Notes: generated by a model not told the origin, from the sequence alone. Positions 7,431-16,052 are shown, counted from the stretch's first letter. The stretch: 40,979 nt of DNA from Minisyncoccota bacterium (GCA_028716745.1 JAQUPE010000006.1:1-40979), one strand, 5' to 3'. Program-made: numbers and translations.

Positions 7431-7436
7431 CACTAG

Positions 7437-8261
7437 ATGATAAGAGAATCGGAGGTCGTAGAGAAAATCGTGTTCGACGTCTTAAATGACGGCTTGAGCG
7501 CGAGAGCAAAGAAAAAGCTCAGGGAAAGAATCATTTCTGCGTCCCGGCCGTTCATCAGACACATTTCCCGCCGCTATGATTTTGGCGTGGTCCCCAAGGA
7601 GGACTTGATCGCGCATGGAGAGGTGGGAGCGCTGGAGGCGCTGGAGAAATTCCGTCCTGAGCTCGGCTACAAGTTCACGACTTTCGCCGGGTATTACATA
7701 AGGAAAGAGATGCTGAAGGCCATAGGCCTGTTTTCCAGAGACATCGTATTGCCAGCGTGGATACTCGATGAAATCAGAAAACTGGAAAAGACCAAAAATC
7801 TGCGGCGACTGAATTTCGCCGAAGAAGAAAGGCTTTACCAGCTCATGGAGTTCCTGGCTGAAAGCAAGACGATATCCCTAGATACTCCCTTCAGGGATTC
7901 CGACTACTACAAGTTCGGATTTGGCCTGATCGACAGGGAGGATGAGGAGCTGGACACGGAAGAGCTGGAGTCTCTGAAAGAGATTCGCTTTACCGACGTC
8001 CTGTCCGACAAGACAAAAGGCATCGAGACCATCCTGGAGGAAGAAGAGATCAAAAGATTCTTCCGCAAAGCCAAACAACTGCCCGAAAAGGAGAGGGCTG
8101 TTGTGGCAATGAGATTCGGTTTCGAAGATGGGAAATTTCACCTCATCTCCGAAATAGCGGAAGAGCTTGGCTTCTCCGAAGGAACCGTGTCCAGGCACCT
8201 CAAGAGAGCCCTGGATCATCTCGGATGGATTCTCTGCAGGAAGTACCTGTGCATCCGTTAA
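7437..8261 (+). CDS. RNA polymerase sigma factor, sigma-70 family
   Basis: A 274-aa protein. Region 2 is visible as HISRRYDFGVVPKEDLIAHG and ALEKFRPELGYKFTTFAGYY (about residues 37-95). A region-3-like acidic linker follows. Region 4 is at about residues 205-262, with LPEKERAVVAMRFGF and the helix-turn-helix ISEIAEELGFSEGTVSRHLK. Region 1.1 is absent, as in alternative sigma factors. Codon use favours AAG, GAG, CTG and GTC, and G+C is visibly higher than in the flanking genes, which use AAA, GAA and TTA. It also has a textbook promoter and SD and ends at a GC-rich terminator. These signs point to recent transfer, or to a gene under different expression constraints. Its regulon is unknown. Confidence 0.85.
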   Translation: MIRESEVVEKIVFDVLNDGLSARAKKKLRERIISASRPFIRHISRRYDFGVVPKEDLIAHGEVGALEALEKFRPELGYKFTTFAGYYIRKEMLKAIGLFSRDIVLPAWILDEIRKLEKTKNLRRLNFAEEERLYQLMEFLAESKTISLDTPFRDSDYYKFGFGLIDREDEELDTEELESLKEIRFTDVLSDKTKGIETILEEEEIKRFFRKAKQLPEKERAVVAMRFGFEDGKFHLISEIAEELGFSEGTVSRHLKRALDHLGWILCRKYLCIR

Positions 8262-8266
8262 CAAAA

Positions 8267-8297
8267 GGCCCGCATTTACCGCGGGCCAATTTTTTTA
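8267..8297. terminator. Intrinsic terminator between the sigma-factor gene and nrdJ
   Basis: GGCCCGC pairs with GCGGGCC around an ATTTACC loop, followed by AATTTTTTT on the plus strand and TTTTGTT on the minus strand. It serves two convergent genes. Confidence 0.85.
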
Positions 8298-8298
8298 T

Positions 8299-10536
8299 TT
8301 ATTTATCGCATCCTCCAGCTACGCAAGCCAGTTCATGAGAACCCTTGCTCTCGTCTTCTTTTTCATAAAGCAATATCTGAGCAAAATCTATAGTCGGTAT
8401 TCTGGAAACCAAGTCCTGATAAACTTCTTTGCTTATTTCTTCATAAGGAGCCAGTGCATAGGCATGATCTTCCTTGGGCAAGAAAGAAAGTCCTCCAACC
8501 ATATCCCAATTTTCATAAAGCCAATGCGCCACCAAGAGCCACTCATTTTCCCCTACTGTAATTGTTACGGAAGGATTATGTTCGGTAAAGCTTGTTTTAA
8601 CCAGCTTCCAATATTCAAGCTGCTCCAAAGCGGTAAAATCTTTTCTAAAATTAGAATCGGACGGCGCCTTGATAGGAAATTCCAAAACGTAAGTTGTCGC
8701 GGTATCAAGAGTCTGTCCAACTTCAGGATAATAAGGAACTTTTTGATCCCTTAACATTCTGAACAAGCTATCCGTAGCAGAGATACGAACTCTCCTAATA
8801 TAATACGGCGCATAACGAGAATGCAGTCCCGAAGCCGCATCTACCAGCTGCGAAACTGTTCCTGACGGCTTAACGCAGGTTATGGCGCGCGCAGCATTAA
8901 TTCCAAACCTTTTTGCATAAACTTTATTAACCGCAATCGCCTCTTCTCTCATCGCTTCCAAAGTTTCTTTTTTGCGCACTACATCGCAATCCCATTGTCC
9001 GGTGATAGAAACCCCGAGCAATCTTTCGTCCTCGCAATTCTTTTTCCATTCTTTTGAAAGATATTGGAAATTGGTAAGAGTTGCCTGATAGGTTCCCAAA
9101 ATAGTCGCTAAACGGACTTTTTCCAATAATGTCTTTTTAGTTTCTCCGTCCCGCGCTATAACTTCCGTAAGATTGCAGAACTCTTTTGATTTCAAAATAA
9201 TTTCTCCGCAAGGGTTAGTTCCTGCCGTAGCCACGTCTTTTTCGAAGCCCTTCCAGCGGCGAGCCGGCATTTGATATTTAAGTCCTCCGCGATTCAAAAG
9301 ACCCCTTTCTCCTGTTCCGCTTTTAGCCAAGGCCATCCATTCATCCAAAAACTGGACTGAGCCCGGCTTCTCGCTGTAAGCGGTAGAATTATTGGCCATG
9401 CTTCTCTGCGGTTCAGTAAGATAGAACTGACCCTTTTTGCAATCGCGCATCTCCTGATCGTCCAAATCGGAAAGAGACAAAAGCGCGCTGCGGCGAACCC
9501 CTCCCATAACAACTACTTCTCCTATTTTGCAAATAATGTCATGAACATCCAGAGACGTCAGTCTTCTTCCTTGCCTCGCCAAAATTTTTCTGCGGCAAAA
9601 ATCCAAAACTTGCCTTAATGGTCCCGGACCGGCGCTCTTCCCGCCCATAGTTCTTAAGCGCGAACCGGCTGGACGGATTGTTGAATAATCAAAAGACACA
9701 TCTTTCCCGTCAAACCACGCTTCCATTCCGGCAAGCAAAGCATCTGCCCATCCCTCTTTGCTGTCCTCTACAGGTACTGGAGCCAATTTTTTTCCTGTCT
9801 GGCGTTTTATCTGAGGCAATTTTTGAACCGTTTGCTGCTCAACAGAAAAACCGACTCCTGTTCCGCACATTAAAATATATAAAATTTCCGCAAAATCTCT
9901 CAGTTTTGTCGGCGCAATAAAAGAACAATTATATGCGGCTACATTGCTCTTTCTCGCTGCCGGACCGGATGCCCACATGAGTCTCATTGAAGGCATTACT
10001 TCCTGTTTCAAAATTGCTTCGTGCAATTCCTTATATTCTTCTTCCTTTATCTTGTCTCCCATATTCTCTTTCATGAAATCCATATAGCGCTGGACAGTTT
10101 CAATCCAGGTCTCTCTCCTGTTTTCATCCTCTATCCAACGGGCGTAAGAACGATAATAAACAAACTCCGCGAGAGCGTTGCGGAAATATTTTTTGCTTTG
10201 ATCAGCCAATTCTTTTACGCGTTCAGGAATTTTTCTTGATTGTTCCCTTAGCCTGCCTCTTTCCTGGCGATAAAGAATATATGCCTTTGCGGCCTTAGGA
10301 AAATCAGCCAAAATAGTTTCCTGCTCAACAATATCCTGTATGCCCTCAACCGTAGGGATGTCGCGGCCGCCGGAATACTTCTTTTCCATTTCCTTAACAA
10401 CACGGTCGCAAACTTTCTCCGCATCTTCTTCTGTTCCCTCGGAAGCGGCGATCATCGCCTTTAAAATAGCTGTTGTAATTCTGCTTTTATCAAAAGGAAC
10501 TACGTTCCCCTCTCTTTTTCTTATTGATTTAATCAT
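8299..10536 (-). CDS. nrdJ: Adenosylcobalamin-dependent (class II) ribonucleotide reductase
   Basis: A 745-aa single-chain enzyme of the ribonucleoside-triphosphate reductase (RTPR) type. An N-terminal ATP-cone (residues 1-92) is followed by the 10-stranded barrel. Expected residues are Cys204 (YNCSF), Cys443 and Glu445 in NPCGE (thiyl radical site), and Cys454 (FCNLTEV). The C-terminal redox pair is Cys738 and Cys743 (CVAGGC), spaced as in the Lactobacillus enzyme. It makes deoxyribonucleotides independently of oxygen but needs coenzyme B12. The ATG overlaps the ftsZ stop by 4 nt (ATGA), so translation is coupled to the division gene. No B12 synthesis genes are seen here. Confidence 0.93.
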   Translation of the reverse strand: MIKSIRKREGNVVPFDKSRITTAILKAMIAASEGTEEDAEKVCDRVVKEMEKKYSGGRDIPTVEGIQDIVEQETILADFPKAAKAYILYRQERGRLREQSRKIPERVKELADQSKKYFRNALAEFVYYRSYARWIEDENRRETWIETVQRYMDFMKENMGDKIKEEEYKELHEAILKQEVMPSMRLMWASGPAARKSNVAAYNCSFIAPTKLRDFAEILYILMCGTGVGFSVEQQTVQKLPQIKRQTGKKLAPVPVEDSKEGWADALLAGMEAWFDGKDVSFDYSTIRPAGSRLRTMGGKSAGPGPLRQVLDFCRRKILARQGRRLTSLDVHDIICKIGEVVVMGGVRRSALLSLSDLDDQEMRDCKKGQFYLTEPQRSMANNSTAYSEKPGSVQFLDEWMALAKSGTGERGLLNRGGLKYQMPARRWKGFEKDVATAGTNPCGEIILKSKEFCNLTEVIARDGETKKTLLEKVRLATILGTYQATLTNFQYLSKEWKKNCEDERLLGVSITGQWDCDVVRKKETLEAMREEAIAVNKVYAKRFGINAARAITCVKPSGTVSQLVDAASGLHSRYAPYYIRRVRISATDSLFRMLRDQKVPYYPEVGQTLDTATTYVLEFPIKAPSDSNFRKDFTALEQLEYWKLVKTSFTEHNPSVTITVGENEWLLVAHWLYENWDMVGGLSFLPKEDHAYALAPYEEISKEVYQDLVSRIPTIDFAQILLYEKEDESKGSHELACVAGGCDK

Positions 10537-11738
10537 GATTTTTTATTTTTATTTCTGCGAAGAAACGCTGGTACTTCCCAAATTTCGGCAGAATCTTTTT
10601 TAGACGACTTTGTTGATTTATCTTTTTCCAACTTATCCTTTTCTTTCTTAGAGTCCATTATGATTGGAGGGCTGGAATACTCGTGAAGGCTAACCTTGTC
10701 CGGAGGCGATGAATTAAAAAGACTGTCCATCTGAGAAGGAGTCTTTGTCATGCCTAAGCCGTTAAATCCAGTGGCTATAAGCGTTACTTTTATGTTTCCA
10801 GGCTTAACTTTTTTATCATGATAAGCTCCAAAAATAACTTTTGCGGATGGATCTATGGACTCCGCTATAATTCTCGCTATATCGCTAACTTCGTTCATCT
10901 TTAAATCTTTACTGCCCGAAATTCCAAACAAAACTCCTTTGGCTCCGTCTATTGAAAGTTCCAAAAGCGGAGAATGAATTGCCTGATTTATGGCCTTCAT
11001 TGCTCTATCCTGGCCGGAAGCCATGCCAAGCCCGATAATGGCCGTGCCCGCATCCTGCATGATCGCTTTAACATCGGCAAAATCAACGTTCACTATTCCC
11101 GGCAAAGCAATTAAATCCGCTACTCCCTGAACCGCATGCCTCAAAACATCATCAACGACTTCAAAGGCTTTCATTACTGGGGTTTCTTTATTTATAACTG
11201 TAAAAATTCTGTCGTTGGGAACGATTATTAAAGTATCAACTTTATCTTTAAGTTTTAAAATTCCTTCCTGCGCTATTTTTGCGCGCTGAGAACCTTCAAA
11301 AGAAAAAGGCTTGGTAACAATTGCAACCGTCAAAGCACCCAGCTCTCTGGCTGCTTCCGCAACAACCGGAATAGCTCCCGTGCCTGTACCTCCGCCCATG
11401 CCTGCAGTTATAAAAACTAAATCAGCTCCCTTGAGCGCGTCTATGATTTCAGCTTTTGTTTCTTCCGCAGCCTGCCTTCCCAGCTCCGGATTCATTCCGG
11501 TTCCAAGTCCTCTAGTTAAATTCTTTCCAATATGAATTTTATGTTTAACATCGCAATAATCTAAATCTTGAATATCCGTATTGATAGCGACAAAATCAAC
11601 GCCTCGGCAAAAATGATCTCTCATTCTATGAACAGCATTGCCTCCTCCTCCTCCGACTCCCACTACTTTTATTTTCGCGGGGCTTCCTCCTAATTTTGCG
11701 CTAGCGCTTTTTTTGTTTTTTGTCTCTGATTTTTTCAT
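10533..11738 (-). CDS. ftsZ: Cell division protein FtsZ
   Basis: A 401-aa tubulin-like GTPase that forms the division ring. The nucleotide-binding GVGGGGGNAV (the usual Cys in GGGGCN is Gly here) and the tubulin signature GGGTGTGA (115-122) are present, as is the T7-loop region. A charged linker (KKEKDKLEKDKSTKSSKKDS) leads to the C-terminal peptide IWEVPAFLRRN, which binds FtsA. It is third in ybeY-ftsA-ftsZ-nrdJ, 24 nt after ftsA. Confidence 0.96.
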   Translation of the reverse strand: MKKSETKNKKSASAKLGGSPAKIKVVGVGGGGGNAVHRMRDHFCRGVDFVAINTDIQDLDYCDVKHKIHIGKNLTRGLGTGMNPELGRQAAEETKAEIIDALKGADLVFITAGMGGGTGTGAIPVVAEAARELGALTVAIVTKPFSFEGSQRAKIAQEGILKLKDKVDTLIIVPNDRIFTVINKETPVMKAFEVVDDVLRHAVQGVADLIALPGIVNVDFADVKAIMQDAGTAIIGLGMASGQDRAMKAINQAIHSPLLELSIDGAKGVLFGISGSKDLKMNEVSDIARIIAESIDPSAKVIFGAYHDKKVKPGNIKVTLIATGFNGLGMTKTPSQMDSLFNSSPPDKVSLHEYSSPPIIMDSKKEKDKLEKDKSTKSSKKDSAEIWEVPAFLRRNKNKKS

Positions 11739-11762
11739 TTTGTTTAAATTATTTAAAATTTG

Positions 11763-12992
11763 TTATGGCAATATAAAACTTTTTATTTTTCTAACCAAAG
11801 ACTTAAAACTTCCATCTGTCATATCCACTGTCATTCGGCTACTTCCCTCAAAAACCAGTCCTAAAGCGCAAGAAAACTCGGGATCTTCAATTTGAACATT
11901 CAATTCTCCGCTTGAAACCTCTATTTGCGAAGAATCGGGTATTCCCAGCTGCACCGGCAGGCGCAATTCCTGCCTCGCCAGATCAATTATACCCGGCATC
12001 TTCGATCCGCCGCCAACCAGCACCGCTCCTCCGGGTAATTTTCCAAGCTTATCAATAACTTTAAGTTCATTATTAACAAATTCAAAAATTTCAGCAAGTC
12101 GATCTTCGGTAATTTCGGCAATAAATTTTCTGGTAGTAACAACTTTTGAATTAGAATCTATTTTTTTAAGATCCACCGATTCGCGAGCGGAAATTCCTTT
12201 GGAACTTGCCGATCCGAAAGACATTTTTACAGTCTCCGCCAGGTCCACAGGGATTCTCAGTCCTATCGCTATATCATTAGTAATATTTCCGGCTCCGACA
12301 GGCATAACAGCCGCATGCAATAATTTATTTTCTTCGTAGACGCACATGCTGGTAGTGCCGAATCCGATATCTATTAAAACAACTCCCAAATCTTTTTGAT
12401 TTTTTGAAAGAACAGAACGCGCATCGGCAAGCGGAGCCAAAACTAAACCGCCGATTGTTCCGCCGGCCATTTCAACGGCTCTAGTTAAATCTTTTATTGC
12501 CGGGCCGAAAGCATCAAGGATTAAGCTGTTTACTTCCAATCTATTTCCAACCATTCCCAATGGATCGCGGATATTTTCCACTCCATCAACGACATATTCC
12601 TTAGTAATAATATGAATTATTGCGCGATTTGGCGGAAGCTTGAGAGCTTGCGACGCCTGAACCACTCTTTCCATATCTTCTTTTGTAATTTCAAAATCAG
12701 CGCGAGATACCGCGACTATCCCGCGGGAAGTTTGCGCATTAATATCGGCGCTTCCAATATTCAAAAAAATATTTCTTAAAGCCGGACGAGAAAAACTTTT
12801 TATTTCTGCAAAAACTTGATTCAACGCTCTGATTAATTCCGTAAAATCATCAACCGATCCTCTTTTCATTCCGCCGGAAGGATATTTTAAAACTTTTATC
12901 AGCGATAATTGGCCGTCTTTTTTAACTCCAGCAACAACCGCCTTGATGGCGTTGTCTCCAATATCTAAACCGGTGATATAAGTTTGCGACAT
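11763..12992 (-). CDS. ftsA: Cell division protein FtsA
   Basis: A 409-aa actin-like ATPase that tethers FtsZ to the membrane. Phosphate 1 is GLDIGDNAIKAVV (residues 8-20), the connect/phosphate 2 region is VVLIDIGFGTTSMCVYEENK, and the adenosine motif is AVLVGGGSKMPGI. The SHS2 (1C) domain is inserted after about residue 84. The C-terminus SFKSLVRKIKSFILP is a short amphipathic helix, the expected membrane anchor. ftsZ follows after 24 nt. Confidence 0.95.
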   Translation of the reverse strand: MSQTYITGLDIGDNAIKAVVAGVKKDGQLSLIKVLKYPSGGMKRGSVDDFTELIRALNQVFAEIKSFSRPALRNIFLNIGSADINAQTSRGIVAVSRADFEITKEDMERVVQASQALKLPPNRAIIHIITKEYVVDGVENIRDPLGMVGNRLEVNSLILDAFGPAIKDLTRAVEMAGGTIGGLVLAPLADARSVLSKNQKDLGVVLIDIGFGTTSMCVYEENKLLHAAVMPVGAGNITNDIAIGLRIPVDLAETVKMSFGSASSKGISARESVDLKKIDSNSKVVTTRKFIAEITEDRLAEIFEFVNNELKVIDKLGKLPGGAVLVGGGSKMPGIIDLARQELRLPVQLGIPDSSQIEVSSGELNVQIEDPEFSCALGLVFEGSSRMTVDMTDGSFKSLVRKIKSFILP

Positions 12993-13034
12993 AATTTAAA
13001 GTTTGAATAAATAAAAAAAGGCCGGAAAATTTAT

Positions 13035-13063
13035 AGCCGTCGGAGCTATTATTCCGACTGGCT
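13035..13063 (-). terminator. Possible hairpin at the end of ybeY
   Basis: AGCCGTCGGA pairs with TCCGACTGGCT (one bulge), spanning the ybeY stop. The T-run on the minus strand starts only about 15 nt later. It may be an attenuator or mRNA-stability hairpin, not a full terminator, since ftsA follows 56 nt after ybeY. Confidence 0.3.
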
Positions 13064-13435
13064 AAGCCTCACTCTTTTAAAAACTTCCGCTTCCTTTTTT
13101 TCCATCTTCATTCTATCATTTTTCTTCTTGTGGTCATATCCCGCGATGTGCAAAACTCCGTGCGTCAGCATGTAAATTAAGTCCCACTTGCTCTTTTTTA
13201 TGAAAAATGGGTTTAAGTGTATTTCTCCCAAAAACTTCTTTTTCAAATCCGGCCTGGGAAAATCCCCCTTAGCACAATAAGACAGGACATTTTTCTCCAT
13301 CTGCCTGTTGCCCACCAGATAAACCTCGAGGTAGCCCCTTAAGCGCAAAATTTTGGCCAGCTCTTTGGCCTTTTTCAGGATTATGGCCTTGTATTTTTCG
13401 GCCCTGGGATCTATAACAAAAACTTTAATTTCCAT
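13049..13435 (-). CDS. ybeY: Endoribonuclease YbeY (rRNA maturation)
   Basis: A 128-aa zinc metalloprotein required for 16S 3'-end maturation and ribosome quality control. The motif HGVLHIAGYDH gives the zinc ligands His92, His96 and His102. I chose the ATG at 13435 (MEIKVFVIDP), not the in-frame ATG seven codons upstream. A TATAAT lies 9 nt before it, and the upstream codons would run through that promoter. It heads the operon with ftsA, ftsZ and nrdJ. The role in 16S 3' processing is notable because the 16S 3' end here is abnormal. Confidence 0.92.
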   Translation of the reverse strand: MEIKVFVIDPRAEKYKAIILKKAKELAKILRLRGYLEVYLVGNRQMEKNVLSYCAKGDFPRPDLKKKFLGEIHLNPFFIKKSKWDLIYMLTHGVLHIAGYDHKKKNDRMKMEKKEAEVFKRVRLSQSE

Positions 13436-13444
13436 ATTGCTCCA

Positions 13445-13450
13445 ATTATA
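13445..13450 (-). promoter_or_regulatory. -10 hexamer of the ybeY-ftsA-ftsZ-nrdJ operon
   Basis: The reverse strand reads TATAAT, 9 nt before the chosen ybeY ATG. A weak GGAG lies between the two. A G-rich tract on this strand begins about 24 nt further upstream. Confidence 0.55.
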
Positions 13451-13473
13451 ATCCATTTCACGGCATTATAAAG

Positions 13474-13524
13474 TCCCAGCCCCTCCGCACCACCCTTCGC
13501 CCCTTCCGCCCAGCCCCCTCCCTA
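13474..13524 (-). other. G-rich tract with G-quadruplex potential
   Basis: The minus strand holds at least six runs of three or more G within about 50 nt. These include GGGAGGGGGCTGGGCGGAA followed by GGGG, i.e. four runs with loops of 1, 2 and 5 nt, which fits the standard G3+N1-7 motif. It is a strong outlier in this AT-rich DNA and lies just upstream of the ybeY/fts promoter. Its last part overlaps repeat copy A. Confidence 0.6.
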
Positions 13525-13567
13525 AAAACCTGTATACTATATGTTACAATTATCATATAATATACAA
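13512..13567 (+). repeat. Dispersed palindromic repeat, copy A
   Basis: A 56-bp segment matching 31218-31272 at 50 of 56 positions (5 substitutions, 1 gap). The conserved core is TACAATTATCATATA, flanked by near-inverted arms (TGTATACTATA and TATAATATACA, one mismatch). It lies in the spacer between the yqeY terminator and the ybeY promoter. Confidence 0.75.
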
Positions 13568-13612
13568 GTTAGATTAAAGGATTAAGAGGTTTAATTAGAG
13601 AATATTATCAAT

Positions 13613-13640
13613 AAAAAAGACCCCCTAGGGGGTCTTTTTT
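13613..13640. terminator. Perfectly palindromic intrinsic terminator
   Basis: AAAAAAGACCCCC pairs with GGGGGTCTTTTTT around a 2-nt TA centre. It ends the rpsU-yqeY unit on the minus strand. Confidence 0.9.
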
Positions 13641-13650
13641 AATTTTTAGA

Positions 13651-14094
13651 TTAACCTAATTTTTCTTTTATCTTGTCGCTGATAATCTTTGCATCCGCCT
13701 TCCCCTTCAATTCCGCCATCACCGCCTTCATAACCATTCCGAAATTGCTCTTGTCGGCTATGCCAGCCAAAATCTTTTCAACTGCCGCGGAAACCTCTGT
13801 TTCGCTCATCTGCGCCGGCAAATAAACCTCGATCATTCCAAGCTCAATCTTTTCCTTGTCGGCTAATTCCGGACGGCCTCCTTTATTAAAAGCCTCTATC
13901 GATTCTTTTCTTTTTTTTGCTTCACGGCTTAAAACTTGAACCTCTTCCTCTTCCGATAAAACAGCGTCTTTTCCTTTTTTAATTTTTTCGTTAAGCAAAG
14001 AAGAATTAAGCATTCTTAAAACGCCAACCTTATCGGCAGCGCCGGCTTTCATAGCCTCTTTTAAGTCCTTGAGAATTATTTCTTGGATGGCCAT
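13651..14094 (-). CDS. yqeY: GatB/YqeY-domain protein
   Basis: A 147-aa helical protein with the YqeY fold: DLKEAMKAGAADKVGVLRML at the start, SREAKKRKESIEAFNKGGRP in the middle and NFGMVMKAVMAELKGKAD near the end. The domain is shared with the tail of the GatB amidotransferase subunit and is thought to bind tRNA. The standalone form's role is not established. It starts 1 nt after the rpsU stop; rpsU-yqeY pairing is common in bacteria. Confidence 0.9.
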   Translation of the reverse strand: MAIQEIILKDLKEAMKAGAADKVGVLRMLNSSLLNEKIKKGKDAVLSEEEEVQVLSREAKKRKESIEAFNKGGRPELADKEKIELGMIEVYLPAQMSETEVSAAVEKILAGIADKSNFGMVMKAVMAELKGKADAKIISDKIKEKLG

Positions 14095-14095
14095 T

Positions 14096-14305
14096 TTAGG
14101 AAATTCCTAACTTTTTATTTCTTTCAGTTTCTTTTCTTTTCACTTCGCGATGGATAGCAGAAAGACGCCTTTTAATACGGCTGATTGGGCGGTCATGAAA
14201 ACGCCTTTTTCTGGCTTCTCTTAAAATACCGCTCTGCATAACTTTTTTGGAAAAACGAAATATCAATGAATTGGCCGTTTCCCCTTCTTTTTTCTGTACG
14301 TGCAT
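14096..14305 (-). CDS. rpsU: 30S ribosomal protein bS21
   Basis: A 69-aa highly basic protein. The core LIFRFSKKVMQSGILREARK-RRFHDRP matches bS21. bS21 sits beside the 16S 3' end and normally helps mRNA SD pairing, so its presence beside an rRNA without an anti-SD is worth noting. The -10 (TATAAA) is exactly 6 nt before the ATG. Confidence 0.92.
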   Translation of the reverse strand: MHVQKKEGETANSLIFRFSKKVMQSGILREARKRRFHDRPISRIKRRLSAIHREVKRKETERNKKLGIS

Positions 14306-14311
14306 AGTTCT

Positions 14312-14317
14312 TTTATA
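14312..14317 (-). promoter_or_regulatory. -10 hexamer of rpsU-yqeY
   Basis: The reverse strand reads TATAAA with 6 nt to the rpsU ATG. Confidence 0.55.
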
Positions 14318-14350
14318 CTATATTATTTCAAGCCCATTTGTCTAGTCTGA

Positions 14351-14737
14351 TCAAATTAGGTCTTCTTTTCGAGTACTTTTAAAAAAATCTCTATGATTTT
14401 CCCTTATTTCAGAATCACCCTTCCATCCGCCCATCAAATGAAGATGCAAGTGGTCAACTATTTGCCCGCCCTCTCTTCCAACATTAAAAGCTAATTTATA
14501 GCCCTTTAAATTAAGCTTAGAAGCTAAATCTTTAGCCGAATAAATCAAAGACGCCAAAACATCGCGATGATTTCCCTCTAAATGCGCTATTGATTGGATG
14601 TGCTCTTTTGGAACAATTAAATAATGAATTGGGGCGGACGGCTTAATGTCCTTAAACGCCACCAATTTATCATTTTCTAAAACAAAATCCGCCGGAATTT
14701 CCCTATTTATTATCTTGCAAAATATACAATCTGCCAT
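14351..14737 (-). CDS. HIT-family (histidine triad) nucleotide-binding protein
   Basis: A 128-aa protein of the Hint type. The opening CIFCKIINREIPADFVLEND carries the CxxC typical of zinc-binding HIT proteins. The catalytic triad is DHLHLHLMGG near residue 100. It hydrolyses purine phosphoramidates such as AMP-lysine. It is the last gene of lepB-hisS-HIT, 13 nt after hisS. Confidence 0.92.
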   Translation of the reverse strand: MADCIFCKIINREIPADFVLENDKLVAFKDIKPSAPIHYLIVPKEHIQSIAHLEGNHRDVLASLIYSAKDLASKLNLKGYKLAFNVGREGGQIVDHLHLHLMGGWKGDSEIRENHRDFFKSTRKEDLI

Positions 14738-14750
14738 TGAATAAAAATTC

Positions 14751-16052
14751 CTATTTTAGGCGCTTCTTAACTTCGGCTACAGCCTTCTTAATAAGCACCG
14801 TTTCCTGAACCCCCGACTTCATATCCCTAATAATTACAGAGTCGCTAAAAGCCTCCTTTTGACCCAAAATTAGGGCTATCTCAACCCCTTCCTTGTCGGC
14901 AGCCCGCAATTGGGCATTTAGAGAATCCTTGCCGAGAGACTCGGACGCCCTAACTCCCGCACGAATAAAATCTTCTAAAAGCGCCAAGCTCTTTTTTCTC
15001 GCTAAATCTCCGATATTAATCAAAAACACTTTCGCTTTCGGTCTTGCGCCAAAATTTATTTTTAAAAGCTTTAAAGCCTCGACTATCCTTTCCACTCCAA
15101 TCGCGCCTCCGGTAGCAGAAGTTGATCTGCCCCCAAGCATTTCCGCCAAATAATCGTAACGTCCTCCTCCGGCCAATGCCAAATCAAAACTTTTTCCCTC
15201 CTCCGAAACACCGCTGGTAAAAATTTCAAAAACTGTGCGATTATAATAATCCAATCCGCGGACCAAATGAGAATCTAATTCGTAAGGCAAGCCCAATTCT
15301 TCCATATATTCCAAAAAACTCTTGAAATGCTTGTGGCAATTATTGCAAAGATCATCAAGAATCGCAGGCGCTTCTTTTCTTATCTCGGCGCAATCCGAAT
15401 TGGAACAATCCAAAAGACGCAACGGGTTATCCTCAAATCTTCTATTGCAGTCTTTGCAAAGATCTTTCTGATGATTTTTATAATATTCGATCAGCTTTTT
15501 CCTATATGCCGGACGGCAATTTTTACAGCCAATGGTATTAACATGAATAATTAAATTCTTTATTTTTAAATTTTCCAAAAGCCTGAAAATCGGAAGAATT
15601 ACCTGAATGTCATAAATCGGCTCATCGCCCCCTCCGATAATTTCAAAACCCGCTTGATTAAACTGCCTATATCTTCCCGCCTGCGGCTGCTCATAGCGGA
15701 ACATCGGTCCGTCATAATAAAGCTTCAACGGCTGGCCCAAATGAGACAAGCCATATTGAATATAAGACCTCATAATCCCCGCAGTTCCCTCCGGGCGCAA
15801 AGTTAATTTGTCTCCTCCCCTGCTTTGGAAAGTAAACATTTGTTTTTCCACAATATCTGTCGTCTCTCCCAAAGAACGCTGAAATAAATCCGAATTTTCA
15901 ACTATCGGAGTATCTATTCTCAAAAAATTATAAGCTTCGGCAGTTTCTTTGAGTTCTTTTCTTATTTTTTCCCAATACAATTGCTCGGAAGGCAAAATGT
16001 CATGCATTCCTTTTATGGATTGGAAACTAGAATTCTTTTTTGTCTTTGGCAT
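14751..16052 (-). CDS. hisS: Histidyl-tRNA synthetase
   Basis: A 433-aa class II synthetase. Motif 2 lies in MFRYEQPQAGRYRQFNQAGF. The histidine-A motif is LVRGLDYYNRTVFEI, and motif 3 is in GGAIGVERIVE. The C-terminal anticodon-binding domain begins near residue 340. An internal Cys-rich segment (CKNC, CKDC, CSNSDC, CNNC; about 178-245) looks like a zinc-ribbon-like insertion, as in some hisS variants. The start is 2 nt after the lepB stop. Confidence 0.95.
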   Translation of the reverse strand: MPKTKKNSSFQSIKGMHDILPSEQLYWEKIRKELKETAEAYNFLRIDTPIVENSDLFQRSLGETTDIVEKQMFTFQSRGGDKLTLRPEGTAGIMRSYIQYGLSHLGQPLKLYYDGPMFRYEQPQAGRYRQFNQAGFEIIGGGDEPIYDIQVILPIFRLLENLKIKNLIIHVNTIGCKNCRPAYRKKLIEYYKNHQKDLCKDCNRRFEDNPLRLLDCSNSDCAEIRKEAPAILDDLCNNCHKHFKSFLEYMEELGLPYELDSHLVRGLDYYNRTVFEIFTSGVSEEGKSFDLALAGGGRYDYLAEMLGGRSTSATGGAIGVERIVEALKLLKINFGARPKAKVFLINIGDLARKKSLALLEDFIRAGVRASESLGKDSLNAQLRAADKEGVEIALILGQKEAFSDSVIIRDMKSGVQETVLIKKAVAEVKKRLK

